Positions 34,328 to 43,708 of a stretch of 45,596 nt of DNA are shown piece by piece. Numbering within the stretch: position 1 is the first letter of the stretch; each line of letters starts with the position of its first letter. Location of the stretch: contig JBAXUL010000023.1 in the NCBI GenBank assembly GCA_037129695.1, positions 1 through 45,596 on the forward strand, in the 5' to 3' direction. A model generated the notes under the pieces. That model did not search any database and was not told the origin of the DNA. It saw only the letters and a list, made by a program, of their open reading frames with translations. Position numbers and translations under genes: made by a program. This DNA comes from CAINVV01 sp037129695 (GTDB taxonomy: Bacteria > Bacteroidota > Bacteroidia > Bacteroidales > Prolixibacteraceae).

Positions 34328-35586
34328 ACGCTCAGTTTTTTATTTAGTGTCTTCAATAAATCCTCTCTCGAAAATTCTTCATCTACCTCTTCATCAGCGT
34401 CATCAGAATCATCAGACACCACAATTTCAGTCAGACTCTCCGCCTTGTTCTCCGCACTCACCTTGAAAAGGAACCCAAATGCAATGGCGGTAAAAAGCTG
34501 GGATGTCCCCCCCCAACTTACCCATGGCAACGGTTGCCCGGTAACGGGAATCAGTCCCGAGGATACTCCCATGTTAATCATCGCCTGAAGCATGATCAGG
34601 GTGACGACCCCGGTGGCCAGGAATAACGGGAAGGTACGTTTGCAGCCACGTATGATCGCCAATCCCCGGGTCAAAAGAATCAGGTAAAGCAACATGATAC
34701 CCGCACCTCCAAGGATTCCATATTCTTCCACGATGATTGAATAGACAAAATCATTATAGGCAGCGCTCATCCGGTTGCTGATATCACTTTTCCCGGCACC
34801 TACGCCAAAGATTCCACCCCTGTAAATGGCTATTTTGGCGAATTCCGCCTGCGTCACTCCTTCATCTTCCACTTTATCCGATCTACCCAAAAAAGCATCT
34901 ATCCGGTGATTCACCGTATCCAGCCTGGACATTTTATACACAATGTCAGGAAGACGATCCTTAAGGGTATACTGGACGAACAGAAGAGCAATGGCAATGC
35001 CAATTACAGAGGCCATATACAAGATTTTCACCCTGCCAACATACATCATGATGAATGCGGTAGAAACCACCAGAAAAGCCGATGAGAAATTGACCAGAAT
35101 CAACAACCCCCCCAAAAGACCTACTCCAGAAATAATTCGGAGGAAAGTTATTTTCTGACTGTCAGGATCATCCTTGCTGACAGATAGAATTCTGGCCACC
35201 CACAACACAATCGCAATCTTTGCAAATTCGGCCGGCTGAAAACTGATAGGACCAAGGTGGACAGTTCTTCCGCTGCCTCCATCTGCACGGCCAAACACGA
35301 TTCCCAATACAACCAGAAAAAGAGCAATGAGATAAACCGGATTGGCAATTTTATTGTAGAATTTCACGGATTGGTATTTGACCATCAACATGATAATCAT
35401 GAATCCCATCGCCTGGACTGCCACCTGCCTTAAAATATAATAGGAAGTATTTCCGTGTAATTTTCTGAAAGCCAACGCTCCCGTAGAACTATAGACAATT
35501 AAAATTGAGAATAGCGACAAGATCAGGACAACCATCCAAAGTGTCCGGTCTCCTTTTAATCTGCTGAAATAGTCGCTAAAATTCAT
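34324..35586 (-). CDS. ftsW: SEDS glycosyltransferase FtsW
   Basis: This 420-residue polytopic membrane protein of the SEDS family polymerises glycan strands from lipid II at the septum with the transpeptidase FtsI. About ten hydrophobic segments are visible. Family landmarks include SFQPAEFAKIAIVLWVARIL, the large loop with GGIFGVGAGKSDISNRMSAAYNDFVYSIIVEEYGILGG, and SSGLIPVTGQPLPWVSWGGTSQLF. The soluble tail (about 375-420) is acidic (VVSDDSDDADEEVDEEFSRED) and may contact cytoplasmic partners. Its position between murD and murG supports FtsW rather than RodA. Confidence 0.95.
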   Translation of the reverse strand: MNFSDYFSRLKGDRTLWMVVLILSLFSILIVYSSTGALAFRKLHGNTSYYILRQVAVQAMGFMIIMLMVKYQSVKFYNKIANPVYLIALFLVVLGIVFGRADGGSGRTVHLGPISFQPAEFAKIAIVLWVARILSVSKDDPDSQKITFLRIISGVGLLGGLLILVNFSSAFLVVSTAFIMMYVGRVKILYMASVIGIAIALLFVQYTLKDRLPDIVYKMSRLDTVNHRIDAFLGRSDKVEDEGVTQAEFAKIAIYRGGIFGVGAGKSDISNRMSAAYNDFVYSIIVEEYGILGGAGIMLLYLILLTRGLAIIRGCKRTFPLFLATGVVTLIMLQAMINMGVSSGLIPVTGQPLPWVSWGGTSQLFTAIAFGFLFKVSAENKAESLTEIVVSDDSDDADEEVDEEFSREDLLKTLNKKLSV

Positions 35587-35627
35587 ATCAATGGTCTGTT
35601 TTTAAATTAATTCAAGTTCTTAGCCGA

Positions 35628-36968
35628 TCAAAGATTCCTGACTGCCTCTTTAAACTGGCGGCCCCGGTCTTCGTAGTTTTTGAATCTGTCGAAACTTGCA
35701 CATGCAGGAGAAAGAAGCACGGAGTCGCCTTTTGAAGCAAGGAAATAAGCACTGCGGACAGCCTCCACCATGCTTTGCGATTCAACGATTTCGATTCCTT
35801 TTCCCTCAAAAGCGGCCATGATTTTGCTGTTATCGACACCGATACAGACAATAGCTTTCACCTTCTCTTTCACCAAATCAAAAAGTTGGGAATAATCGTT
35901 GCCTTTGTCTGTCCCGCCAACGAGCCAAACGACCTTGGTGGACATGCTCTCCAGCGCATACCAGACCGAGTTGATATTCGTTGCTTTCGAATCGTTAATA
36001 AACTCTATTTCATGCACCCTCATGAACCGTTCGAGCCTGTGTTCCACGCCCTGAAAATCGCTCAGACACTCACGGATATCGTCCTTGCGAAGTTTAAGGA
36101 CCATTCCGGAAATTCCGGCAGCCATTGAATTGTTCAAGTTGTGTCTTCCCTGTAGTGCCAGTTCCTGTATTGTCATGTCAAATATATTATTGAATACGTT
36201 AATTTTCATCGTTTTATCTTCTACCCATCCGCCCTGGGCCAGGGTATGTTCTGTTGAAAAAGCTAATTTTTTGGCCATTATGCTTCTTTTGTCCAGCTCT
36301 TTTGCGATCACCGGATCATCATCGTTGTAGATGAAAAAATCATTTTCGGTCTGGTTTTGAACGATTCTGAATTTGGAATCGGTATAGTTTTGCATCAGAT
36401 AGTTGTACCTGTCGAGATGGTCAGGGGTGATATTGGTCAGAATGGCTACATTGGCGCGAAAATCAAACATCCCATCGAGCTGGAAACTGGATATTTCGAG
36501 CACATAGAATTCAAACTCCTCTTCTGCAACCTGACGGGCAAAACTTCTTCCAATATTGCCTGCCAGCCCAACTTTCAACCCGGCACGTTTCAGAAGGTCG
36601 TATATCAATAGCGTGGTTGTTGTTTTTCCATTACTGCCGGTAATACAAATCGTTTTTGCTGTTGTATAGCGGCCGGCCAGTTCTATTTCAGAAATCACCG
36701 GAATTCCGGCTTTCACCAGCATCTGCACGACCGGAGCCTTGTCGGGGATACCCGGACTCTTCACTGCCAGATCAGCCATAAGGATCAGTGCTTCCGTGTG
36801 CCCGTTTTCTTCAAAAGGGATCCCACGGTCTGATAATTCTTTTTTGAAATCAGGCTGAATAGCTCCAAAGTCAGAGACGAAAGTCTCAAATCCTTTGGCA
36901 ACACCCAGAATGGCAGCTCCAACCCCACTCTCTCCGGCACCCAGCACGACCAGTCGTTTTTTTTGCAT
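35628..36968 (-). CDS. murD: UDP-N-acetylmuramoylalanine--D-glutamate ligase
   Basis: This 446-residue cytosolic Mur ligase adds D-Glu to UDP-MurNAc-L-Ala. It opens RLVVLGAGESGVGAAIL and has AVKSPGIP, the ATP loop ITGSNGKTTTTLL (about 108-120), LEISSFQLDG, NITPDHLDRY, EFINDSKATN and the end motif LLSPACASFDRFKNYEDRGRQFKEAV, which is diagnostic of MurD. It sits 2 bp after mraY. Confidence 0.96.
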   Translation of the reverse strand: MQKKRLVVLGAGESGVGAAILGVAKGFETFVSDFGAIQPDFKKELSDRGIPFEENGHTEALILMADLAVKSPGIPDKAPVVQMLVKAGIPVISEIELAGRYTTAKTICITGSNGKTTTTLLIYDLLKRAGLKVGLAGNIGRSFARQVAEEEFEFYVLEISSFQLDGMFDFRANVAILTNITPDHLDRYNYLMQNYTDSKFRIVQNQTENDFFIYNDDDPVIAKELDKRSIMAKKLAFSTEHTLAQGGWVEDKTMKINVFNNIFDMTIQELALQGRHNLNNSMAAGISGMVLKLRKDDIRECLSDFQGVEHRLERFMRVHEIEFINDSKATNINSVWYALESMSTKVVWLVGGTDKGNDYSQLFDLVKEKVKAIVCIGVDNSKIMAAFEGKGIEIVESQSMVEAVRSAYFLASKGDSVLLSPACASFDRFKNYEDRGRQFKEAVRNL

Positions 36969-36970
36969 GA

Positions 36971-38221
36971 CTATCGCATTTTAAGGGTTGCCACGGTTAA
37001 TACAGAAAGGACAATTCCTACAATCCAGAAACGGGTGACAATTTTTGGCTCAGGAAATCCTTTTTTCTGGAAATGGTGATGTAGCGGTGCCATCAGGAAG
37101 ACCCTTCTTCCCTCGCCATATTTCTTTTTGGTGTATTTGAACCAAACGACCTGGATCATCACGGACAAATTCTCAATCAGGAAGATGCCGCAGAGCAATG
37201 GAATAAGTATCTCTTTCCTGATAATTATCGCGAAGACCGCCAGAATGCCGCCGAGTGAGAGACTTCCTGTATCTCCCATAAAAACCTGCGCCGGGTAGGA
37301 ATTGTACCACAAAAATCCGATGCATGCCCCGATGAAAGCGGAGATGAAGACAGTGAGCTCTCCGATAAAAGGGATATACATGATGTTCAGGTATCCGGCA
37401 TAAATCAGGTTACCACTTAGGTACGCAAAGACTCCCAGGGTGGTCCCGCTGATAGCCGAGACCCCGGTCGCAAGCCCATCGAGTCCGTCGGTGAGATTGG
37501 CACCGTTAGAAACGGCTGTGATGATAAAAATGATGATCAGGGCATAGAGAAACCAAACCAGTTTGTCTGCATAATCACCGGCGAATCCTACAAACCACTT
37601 GTAGTCGAACTGGTGGCTTTTGATAAATGGAATGGTAGTTTCGGTCGATTTTCTGTCGATGGTCACCTGACGAACCTCCTTTTTGCCCGACTGTGGATTC
37701 ACAACGGTTTCAGTTTTTACTCTTCCGTTCGGAAGATAAACCTGATCGCGCACGACCACATCACCGCTGAAATAGAGCGTACCTGCGACAATCAGCCCGA
37801 GCATCACCTGGCCCATAATTTTAAACCTTCCTGCTAAACCCTGTTTATCCTTCAGGAACACCTTGATGTAATCATCAACGAACCCAATGATACCCAGCCA
37901 GATGGTAGCAATAATCATCAGGATGATATAGACATTTTCGAGTTGCGCAAAGAGGAGCACAGGAATCAGAATGGACGCAAGTATGATGATGCCACCCATG
38001 GTCGGAGTTCCCTTCTTTTGCATCTGCCCCTCCAGGCCAAGGTCGCGGATCTCTTCTCCAATTTGTTGGCGCTGCAAAATCCTGATCACCTTTTTTCCCC
38101 AGATGGTGGAGATAAAAAGCGCAGCAATCACGGCAAGTGAAGAGCGGAAGGAGATGTATTCAAACATCCTCGCGCCGGGGAAATCATATTGTTCCAGATA
38201 TTTAAAGAGGTAGTAGAGCAT
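36971..38221 (-). CDS. mraY: phospho-N-acetylmuramoyl-pentapeptide transferase
   Basis: This 416-residue integral membrane enzyme links the MurNAc-pentapeptide to undecaprenyl phosphate to make lipid I. It shows KKGTPTMGGIII, the Asp pair in GFVDDYIKV, TNLTDGLDGLATG-type NGANLTDGLDGLATGV, MGDTGSLSLGG and MAPLHHHFQKKG, all catalytic landmarks. It is about 50 residues longer than the E. coli enzyme because of a hydrophilic insert near 165-205 (YLPNGRVKTETVVNPQSGKK), as in other Bacteroidota. Confidence 0.97.
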   Translation of the reverse strand: MLYYLFKYLEQYDFPGARMFEYISFRSSLAVIAALFISTIWGKKVIRILQRQQIGEEIRDLGLEGQMQKKGTPTMGGIIILASILIPVLLFAQLENVYIILMIIATIWLGIIGFVDDYIKVFLKDKQGLAGRFKIMGQVMLGLIVAGTLYFSGDVVVRDQVYLPNGRVKTETVVNPQSGKKEVRQVTIDRKSTETTIPFIKSHQFDYKWFVGFAGDYADKLVWFLYALIIIFIITAVSNGANLTDGLDGLATGVSAISGTTLGVFAYLSGNLIYAGYLNIMYIPFIGELTVFISAFIGACIGFLWYNSYPAQVFMGDTGSLSLGGILAVFAIIIRKEILIPLLCGIFLIENLSVMIQVVWFKYTKKKYGEGRRVFLMAPLHHHFQKKGFPEPKIVTRFWIVGIVLSVLTVATLKMR

Positions 38222-38227
38222 TATTCT

Positions 38228-39694
38228 TTAGTTTAGCGTGGATGCATTGAATATTTCCTGTACGATTTCACGATCGTCGAAGTGGTGTTTGACTCCTTTG
38301 ATCTCCTGGTAATCTTCGTGGCCTTTCCCTGCAATCAGGATGATATCTCCCTGATGAGCCATCATGCAGGCGGTGCGGATTGCCTCTTTCCGGTTGGTAA
38401 TTGCCAGCACTTTGGCCCTTGAGGCGGCAGGAACTCCGGCCATCATGTCTTCGATAATTTGTTCAGGTTCTTCCGAACGCGGATTATCCGAAGTCAGAAT
38501 GACCCGATCGCTTGCCATTACAGCTTCTGCAGCCATCTCCGGCCTTTTGGTCTTGTCGCGGTCGCCCCCGGCTCCAACTACGCAAAACACCAGTTGGTCT
38601 CCGGTACGTGTTTCATTGATGGTAGAAAGGACATTCTTAAGTGCATCAGGAGTATGTGCATAGTCAACTACCGCGAAGTAGCCGACCGGTGACCTGAATA
38701 TTTCAAACCTGCCGTCAACAGGCTTCAGACTGCTCATCACCACCAGCACCTCGTCAGGTTCCGCACCAAGCAGAACCGCAGTGGCGTAGACCGCCAGCAG
38801 GTTGTAGGCATTGAAATTCCCTGCAAAATGATTCCAGAATTCTTTCCCGTTCACATTAAGCAACATCCCGTCAAAATGACTCTCGATCACCTTGACTTTA
38901 AAATCTGCCAGTGTGCGCGCCGAGTAGGTAAATTTCCTGGCCTTGCAATTTTGCAGCATGACAAGACCGTTTTTGTCATCCAGATTGGTCAGCGCAAAAG
39001 CTTCCGCAGGCAACTGGTCAAAGAATCTTTTTTTGGCATCGCGGTATCCGATAAAAGTCTTGTGGTAATCCAGGTGATCATGGGTCAAATTGCTGAAAAT
39101 TGCTCCGTCAAATGAGATCCCGGCAATGCGTTGCTGGTCTACGGCATGCGAGCTGACTTCCATGAAACAATGTGTGCAACCTGCAGCCACCATCGCCGCC
39201 ATGGTTTCCTGCAACTGAAGAGCATCAGGAGTGGTGTGGGTCGCATCCTGCTTTTGGTTTCCAATGTAGTTGCATACGGTGGAGAAGAGTCCGCAGGTAT
39301 TTCCCAAAGCCGTAAATAACCTGTGAAGCAGGGTAGCCGTTGTTGTTTTGCCATTTGTGCCTGTTACCCCAACTACCTTCATTTTCCCGGAAGGCCGGCC
39401 GTAAAAATTGGCTGCCACATTACCAAGGTCAGCGGCAGTATCGGAGGATAGAATCCAGGTTACTGAATGATCCGGATCAACCGGCAAAATGGAACAAAGC
39501 ACTGCTAATGCACCTTTTTCAAGGGCGGCAGTAATGTATTGATGTCCGTCGGCATGGGTTCCGGAAGTAGCGACAAAAAGGGTTCCCGGCTTCACCTTGC
39601 GCGAATCAAAAGCGATCCCTGAAATTTCAATGTCTGAACTTCCGGTTACTTGCAAACCACCTATTCCTGATAATATATCGGCTAATTTCATCAT
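38228..39694 (-). CDS. murE: UDP-MurNAc-L-Ala-D-Glu:meso-diaminopimelate ligase
   Basis: This 488-residue cytosolic Mur ligase adds the third stem-peptide residue. It has ISGIAFDSRKVKPGTLFVA, the ATP loop VTGTNGKTTTATLLH (about 113-127), EVSSHAVDQQRI and NLTHDHLDYH. The C-terminal motif LTSDNPRSEEP contains DNPR, which marks meso-diaminopimelate-specific MurE, so the wall is predicted to be of the DAP type. The ATG at 39694 follows the ftsI stop by 1 bp; a TTG three codons earlier is rejected. Confidence 0.95.
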   Translation of the reverse strand: MMKLADILSGIGGLQVTGSSDIEISGIAFDSRKVKPGTLFVATSGTHADGHQYITAALEKGALAVLCSILPVDPDHSVTWILSSDTAADLGNVAANFYGRPSGKMKVVGVTGTNGKTTTATLLHRLFTALGNTCGLFSTVCNYIGNQKQDATHTTPDALQLQETMAAMVAAGCTHCFMEVSSHAVDQQRIAGISFDGAIFSNLTHDHLDYHKTFIGYRDAKKRFFDQLPAEAFALTNLDDKNGLVMLQNCKARKFTYSARTLADFKVKVIESHFDGMLLNVNGKEFWNHFAGNFNAYNLLAVYATAVLLGAEPDEVLVVMSSLKPVDGRFEIFRSPVGYFAVVDYAHTPDALKNVLSTINETRTGDQLVFCVVGAGGDRDKTKRPEMAAEAVMASDRVILTSDNPRSEEPEQIIEDMMAGVPAASRAKVLAITNRKEAIRTACMMAHQGDIILIAGKGHEDYQEIKGVKHHFDDREIVQEIFNASTLN

Positions 39695-39695
39695 C

Positions 39696-41828
39696 TTATC
39701 CAAGTGTTATCACTATGTTTTGACCTCTTCTCATGGGATCACCGGCCCGTAAAGACTGGGATTTGACTTTCCCGAATCCCCTGAGTGAAACCCTCAATCC
39801 TGATTTTTCAAGCAGGTAAACAGCATCCGTCACACCCATCCCCTTTACATTGGGAATCGTACCCGGTTTGAGCTCCCTGCTTGTTAGGGCCACTCCGTCA
39901 TCCTCGCGGTTGGCTTCTACCCACTCTGACTTGTAAAAACTCCAGCCATTCATGATGTCCAGATCTTTCAGAACCCGGGCAATATCTTTTTTCCGTCCGG
40001 CGACAAAACCCGGGTAATCTTCTTCCACCTTGATCCCTGAATTCTTCAACTCATCCTTCAGTCCAAGTTCATAGGCATACACATAATCGGCAATCTGCCT
40101 GAAAACCGGTCCGGCCACGGTCGCGCCGTAATAGTCACCCAAAGGATGATTGATGACCACGATGCATGAATATTTGGGCTCATCTGCCGGGAAATAACCT
40201 GCAAAAGAGGCCTGGTAAACTTTTCGCCCATTTTTGCTGTACCCTTCATTCTTATTGGCCACCTGCGCTGTTCCGGTCTTGCCGGCTATTTTGTAATTGG
40301 ATGATCGCAATGCTTTTCCGGTACCGTTTTCGATGACACCCTCCAGCATGGCATGAGCCTTCCGGAGTGTACTGTTGGAACAGATTGAATATTTGATCGT
40401 TTTTGTTCCAAAACTCCGCGTGATTTCTCCATTGTCAGAAACGGCACTGACCAGCCTTGGCTGCATCATACGGCCATCGTTGGCCACTGCATTGTAGAAT
40501 GTAAGTACTTGAAGGGGTGTTAATTTCAGTTCATACCCATAGGAGATCTGAATCAGACTCACGCCCGACCAGGTCTTGTCGCCCGGGCGGTTGATGTAAG
40601 GTTCACCTTCCCCGCTGATGCCGACTTTCAAAGGAATGTCCAGGCCAAAATCATGTATCCTGCTAAAAAATGCCCGTTCATCACCTGCATAATTCTGGGT
40701 AATCAGTTTGGCTACCCCCACGTTGGAGGATACTTCAAAAACGCGTTTGGCATTAATCTGATGAAAACCGCCTTTTTTATCGTGATCGGAATCAGTGACT
40801 TTCCACTTTTTAGTGGTCCAGACGCCGTTTCCGGTATCCACGATCGTTGAAGTATCAATCTTACCATCCTCCATGGCTGCCATGAGAGAAGCAAGTTTGA
40901 ACGTGGAGCCCGGTTCAGAGCATCCCGCACTTCCGAGGGCATAATTCTGATATCCCTGAACCAGAGTGCCGCCGCTGTTTCTCCCGTAATTGGAAATAGC
41001 CTTGATGTCGCCGGTTTTGACCTCCATTAGAATGGCGGTTCCATATTTTGCCCTGGTTTTCTCCAACATTTTGCGGAGGGAATAGGAAACCTGATCCTGC
41101 AATTTCACATCGAGTGTCGTGACCAGGTCGCAACCGTCGGTGGGTTCATCCAGGTGAACTTCCATGGTACGTCCAGAAATATTTTCTTTCTCAGCCAGCC
41201 CGTCCTCGCCCCTCAGATCTCTTTCAAAGGATTCTTCGAGTCCGAAAGCGCCAACTTGTGCAGGCATTCCGTCCCACACTCCCTCTTTCATTTTTCCTAA
41301 AGTCCTGCTTTCCAGATTACCAAGCGGATAGATTCTTTCATAATCCTGTTCGACGATAAGTCCGCCTTTGAACTGACCATTTCTGAAGATGGGAAATCTC
41401 TTAATCTTCTGAAGTTCATCGTATCCGACCTTGTGAGAAGAGATCAAAAAATAATGATCGCCCCTTTGGTAGGCATCGGTTAAGGCCCTGCGATAACCTG
41501 ATGCCGATTTCTCTCTGAAAAACCTGGAAAGCATTAAGGCAAGAGAATCCACATCATGTGCAAAATATTTCTTTAGTTGGGGAACGCCAAGATCCATCCG
41601 GAGACTGTAATGGGGGATTGAAGCGGCAAGGGGGCTCCCGTCGGCAGCGAAAATGGTTCCGCGCCGGGCCTGAACCGGTACCTGAACGACCTCAAACAGT
41701 TTGCTTTTCTCGCTCCATTTGGGCGAAAACTGAATCTGGACCAGGAGGAGAAGAATGCATACGGCAATGAAGAGGATCATAAAATAGACCACCTTCAACC
41801 TTTGCAATATGCCCGTTTTTACCTCCAT
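39696..41828 (-). CDS. ftsI: septal transpeptidase FtsI (PBP) with PASTA domain
   Basis: This 710-residue bitopic class B penicillin-binding protein cross-links septal peptidoglycan. It has one membrane helix (about 13-32) and a pedestal domain beginning ARRGTIFAADGSPLA. The transpeptidase domain carries the active-site STFK (308-311, in GCSEPGSTFKLASLM), SSN (in FEVSSNVGVAKL) and KTGT (in IAGKTGTAQVA). A C-terminal PASTA domain (about 648-710, TIPNVKGMGVTDAVYLLEKSGLRV) follows, as usual in Bacteroidota FtsI. Its start overlaps the ftsL stop (TAATG). Confidence 0.96.
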   Translation of the reverse strand: MEVKTGILQRLKVVYFMILFIAVCILLLLVQIQFSPKWSEKSKLFEVVQVPVQARRGTIFAADGSPLAASIPHYSLRMDLGVPQLKKYFAHDVDSLALMLSRFFREKSASGYRRALTDAYQRGDHYFLISSHKVGYDELQKIKRFPIFRNGQFKGGLIVEQDYERIYPLGNLESRTLGKMKEGVWDGMPAQVGAFGLEESFERDLRGEDGLAEKENISGRTMEVHLDEPTDGCDLVTTLDVKLQDQVSYSLRKMLEKTRAKYGTAILMEVKTGDIKAISNYGRNSGGTLVQGYQNYALGSAGCSEPGSTFKLASLMAAMEDGKIDTSTIVDTGNGVWTTKKWKVTDSDHDKKGGFHQINAKRVFEVSSNVGVAKLITQNYAGDERAFFSRIHDFGLDIPLKVGISGEGEPYINRPGDKTWSGVSLIQISYGYELKLTPLQVLTFYNAVANDGRMMQPRLVSAVSDNGEITRSFGTKTIKYSICSNSTLRKAHAMLEGVIENGTGKALRSSNYKIAGKTGTAQVANKNEGYSKNGRKVYQASFAGYFPADEPKYSCIVVINHPLGDYYGATVAGPVFRQIADYVYAYELGLKDELKNSGIKVEEDYPGFVAGRKKDIARVLKDLDIMNGWSFYKSEWVEANREDDGVALTSRELKPGTIPNVKGMGVTDAVYLLEKSGLRVSLRGFGKVKSQSLRAGDPMRRGQNIVITLG

Positions 41829-42172
41829 TAATTTTCTTTTTTTACATAAATTCTTCTCGGCGGAACCTTGGAGGTCTCGAGACCAAGATTGCTGTTCCTG
41901 ATACGGTCAAGTATCTCTGAGGGTCTGGTCAGTTTGATGACATCGGCTGCCACAGCGATTGAATGCGCCCTCATTTCTTTTACATCCCGTTCCATGCTGT
42001 CGACTTCCCTTAGAACTTTGGCCGTTTTGTAGCGAACCGCGATATTAGCCACCAACATCAAGAAAATGACAAATAAAAAAAGTTTGTTTCTGACAAACCA
42101 TTCACTTTCGAAGAACCGTCCATTCAGTAGTTCTGCCAGTGTAAACCTGTTATTTTTCGCGGTCTCTACCAT
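41828..42172 (-). CDS. ftsL: FtsL-like small divisome protein
   Basis: This 114-residue bitopic protein has a cytoplasmic N terminus of about 28 residues and one transmembrane helix (about 30-46, NKLFLFVIFLMLVANIAV). A helical periplasmic segment follows (YKTAKVLREVDSMERDVKEM, coiled-coil-like), then a tail (LGLETSKVPPRRIYV). Sequence similarity to E. coli FtsL is low, as always; size, topology and position between rsmH and ftsI support the call. It overlaps ftsI by one base and lies 2 bp after rsmH. Confidence 0.85.
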   Translation of the reverse strand: MVETAKNNRFTLAELLNGRFFESEWFVRNKLFLFVIFLMLVANIAVRYKTAKVLREVDSMERDVKEMRAHSIAVAADVIKLTRPSEILDRIRNSNLGLETSKVPPRRIYVKKEN

Positions 42173-42174
42173 TT

Positions 42175-43074
42175 TTATATCTTTTGGGCAATGCGCAATT
42201 TGGCACTTCTGGCCCTCGGATTCAGAGCGGTTTCCTTTTCATCCGGAACAATCACTTTTCGGGTGATTACCTCCAGCGGAAGGTGATAATGACCGAAGAA
42301 ATCCTGCTCCGTCTTGCCGTCGATGCGTCCAGAACGCATGAAGTTTTTGACCATACGGTCTTCCAGGGAATGGTAGGAAATGACAACGAGGCGTCCTCCT
42401 GGTTTTAGAAGTTCAAGGGTACTTACCAGGAAAGCCTCCAATGCTTCCATCTCGCCATTCACTTCAATGCGCAATGCCTGAAAAACCTGTGCGAGGTATT
42501 TCTTTTCAATTTTGGCTGGGACACAACGGGAAATTGCATTCAAAAACTGGGGGATAGTGACTATTTTCTGTATATTTCTGGCCTGCTCAATGGTTTGCGA
42601 AAGGTTTCTCCAGTTTTGGATTTCTCCGTATTCCCTGAACAGGACACCAAGTCTGGCCACGTCATATTCGTTGATCACTTTCGCGGCATCTTTTTCGGCC
42701 GACTGGTTCATGCGCATGTCGAGATTGCCGTCAAACCGGAATGAAAAACCCCGGTCGGGCTGGTCGAAATCATGAGAGGAGACACCAAGGTCGGCCAGGA
42801 TTCCATCCACTTTCTCAATGCCATGATACCGCAGGAAATTCTTCAGGAATTTAAAGTTGTGGCCGACAAAGATCAACCGTTCGTCATCGATCAGGTTTTG
42901 TAAGGCATCCTCATCCTGGTCGAAGGCGACCAGTTTTCCCCCCTGCAGTCGTTCGAGAATACGGCGTGAATGTCCCCCTCCCCCATAGGTAACATCCACA
43001 TAGATGCCGTCGGGTTGCAGGTTGAGTCCGTCGATACTCTCTTCCAGCAAGACCGGTATGTGATACTCACTCAT
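42175..43074 (-). CDS. rsmH: 16S rRNA (cytosine1402-N4)-methyltransferase RsmH
   Basis: This 299-residue SAM-dependent enzyme methylates the base of C1402 in 16S rRNA. It has YHIPVLLEESIDGL, VDVTYGGGGHSRRIL (SAM site, about 27-41), AFDQDEDAL, LADLGVSSHDFDQPDRGFSFR, FQALRIEVNGE and VVISYHSLEDRMVKNFM, all RsmH-specific. RsmI, encoded at the other end of the window, modifies the ribose of the same nucleotide, so both C1402 enzymes are present. Confidence 0.97.
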   Translation of the reverse strand: MSEYHIPVLLEESIDGLNLQPDGIYVDVTYGGGGHSRRILERLQGGKLVAFDQDEDALQNLIDDERLIFVGHNFKFLKNFLRYHGIEKVDGILADLGVSSHDFDQPDRGFSFRFDGNLDMRMNQSAEKDAAKVINEYDVARLGVLFREYGEIQNWRNLSQTIEQARNIQKIVTIPQFLNAISRCVPAKIEKKYLAQVFQALRIEVNGEMEALEAFLVSTLELLKPGGRLVVISYHSLEDRMVKNFMRSGRIDGKTEQDFFGHYHLPLEVITRKVIVPDEKETALNPRARSAKLRIAQKI

Positions 43075-43084
43075 GAGACGAATG

Positions 43085-43555
43085 TTAGGTGGTTAAAAAA
43101 TTGTTCATTGGTCCGCCAAGAAGTTCCTTGAACAGCCTTGTGTATTCTTCATCGCTCAGACTGGAGGCCTGGTGACGGGAAGGTTCCCATAACTTCATGA
43201 GTGTTCCCTGACCAGTAAATATTGCTTCCTTAACTATTCCGGCATACTGAAGCATCTTGTCAGGAATATTCAGCCTGCCATTTTCCGCCATTGTCAGCGT
43301 AACGATCTCTTCGAAATAGCGGGATAAAAACTTGCTGTGGATTGGGTTATTGATATTGAGCCGTCCCCTCATTTCTTCCACCTTGGATTGCCAGGTAGCA
43401 TAGGGATAAATGTTCAGGCAGGCATCGTAAGCGTCTTTTTCTACCACAAATACAGGTTCAGGCGTATCTCCCATCTCCTTCTTGAAAGGAGCCGGAAGAA
43501 CGATTCGCCCTTTACCGTCAACGGTTGCATTGTATTTGCTTACAAATGAGATCAT
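43085..43555 (-). CDS. mraZ: transcription regulator MraZ
   Basis: This 156-residue protein has two AbrB-like SpoVT half-domains: the first contains ATVDGKGRIVLPAPFKKEM (about 10-28), the second MAENGRLNIPDKMLQYAGI (about 90-108). MraZ binds short direct repeats at its own promoter and represses the dcw cluster in several bacteria. It is the first gene of the cluster, 10 bp before rsmH. Four 10-bp-spaced repeats lie 42-77 bp upstream of its start and overlap the predicted promoter. Confidence 0.95.
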   Translation of the reverse strand: MISFVSKYNATVDGKGRIVLPAPFKKEMGDTPEPVFVVEKDAYDACLNIYPYATWQSKVEEMRGRLNINNPIHSKFLSRYFEEIVTLTMAENGRLNIPDKMLQYAGIVKEAIFTGQGTLMKLWEPSRHQASSLSDEEYTRLFKELLGGPMNNFLTT

Positions 43556-43582
43556 CTTTGCCTAACTGATTTAGATAGAATG

Positions 43583-43613
43583 TAAAGGTATATATTATTA
43601 CATTTCGTGACAA
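43583..43613 (-). promoter_or_regulatory. predicted dcw/mraZ promoter
   Basis: On the minus strand, TTG (43613-43611), a 20-bp spacer and TACCTTTA (43590-43583) match the Bacteroidota promoter pattern with one mismatch in the -7 box. The mRNA leader would be about 25 nt. Confidence 0.5.
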
Positions 43614-43632
43614 CACGTGACACTTTATTACA
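43597..43632 (-). promoter_or_regulatory. candidate MraZ operator: four direct repeats, 10-bp period
   Basis: On the minus strand TGTAAT, TGTCAC, TGTCAC and TGTAAT occur at 43632, 43622, 43612 and 43602, each separated by exactly 4 bp. The period of 10 bp puts all copies on one DNA face. MraZ operators in other bacteria are likewise 3-4 short direct repeats spaced about one helical turn; AAAGTGT also occurs here, resembling the Mollicutes MraZ box. The array overlaps the -33 box, which fits repression. Confidence 0.6.
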
Positions 43633-43648
43633 CTAAACAATTTCTCAA

Positions 43649-43708
43649 CAGGTTGTTAACAAATTTCGGTCTTCCGAAATGGTTTATTGTTGATAACTTG
43701 TTGGTAAC
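43649..43708. repeat. hairpin and 11-bp tandem direct repeat upstream of mraZ
   Basis: A 7-bp hairpin ATTTCGG-TCTT-CCGAAAT spans 43663 to 43679-43680. It is followed by TTGTTGATAAC (43687-43697) and TTGTTGGTAAC (43698-43708), tandem copies with one mismatch; GGTTGTTAAC at 43651 is related. Function unknown; possibly additional regulator sites for the divergent genes. Confidence 0.5.

Noticed and set aside
27000..43600. Missing ddl and murB in the dcw cluster as evidence of gene loss
   Set aside because: Bacteroidota dcw clusters usually lack these genes, which are encoded elsewhere, so their absence here is not informative.
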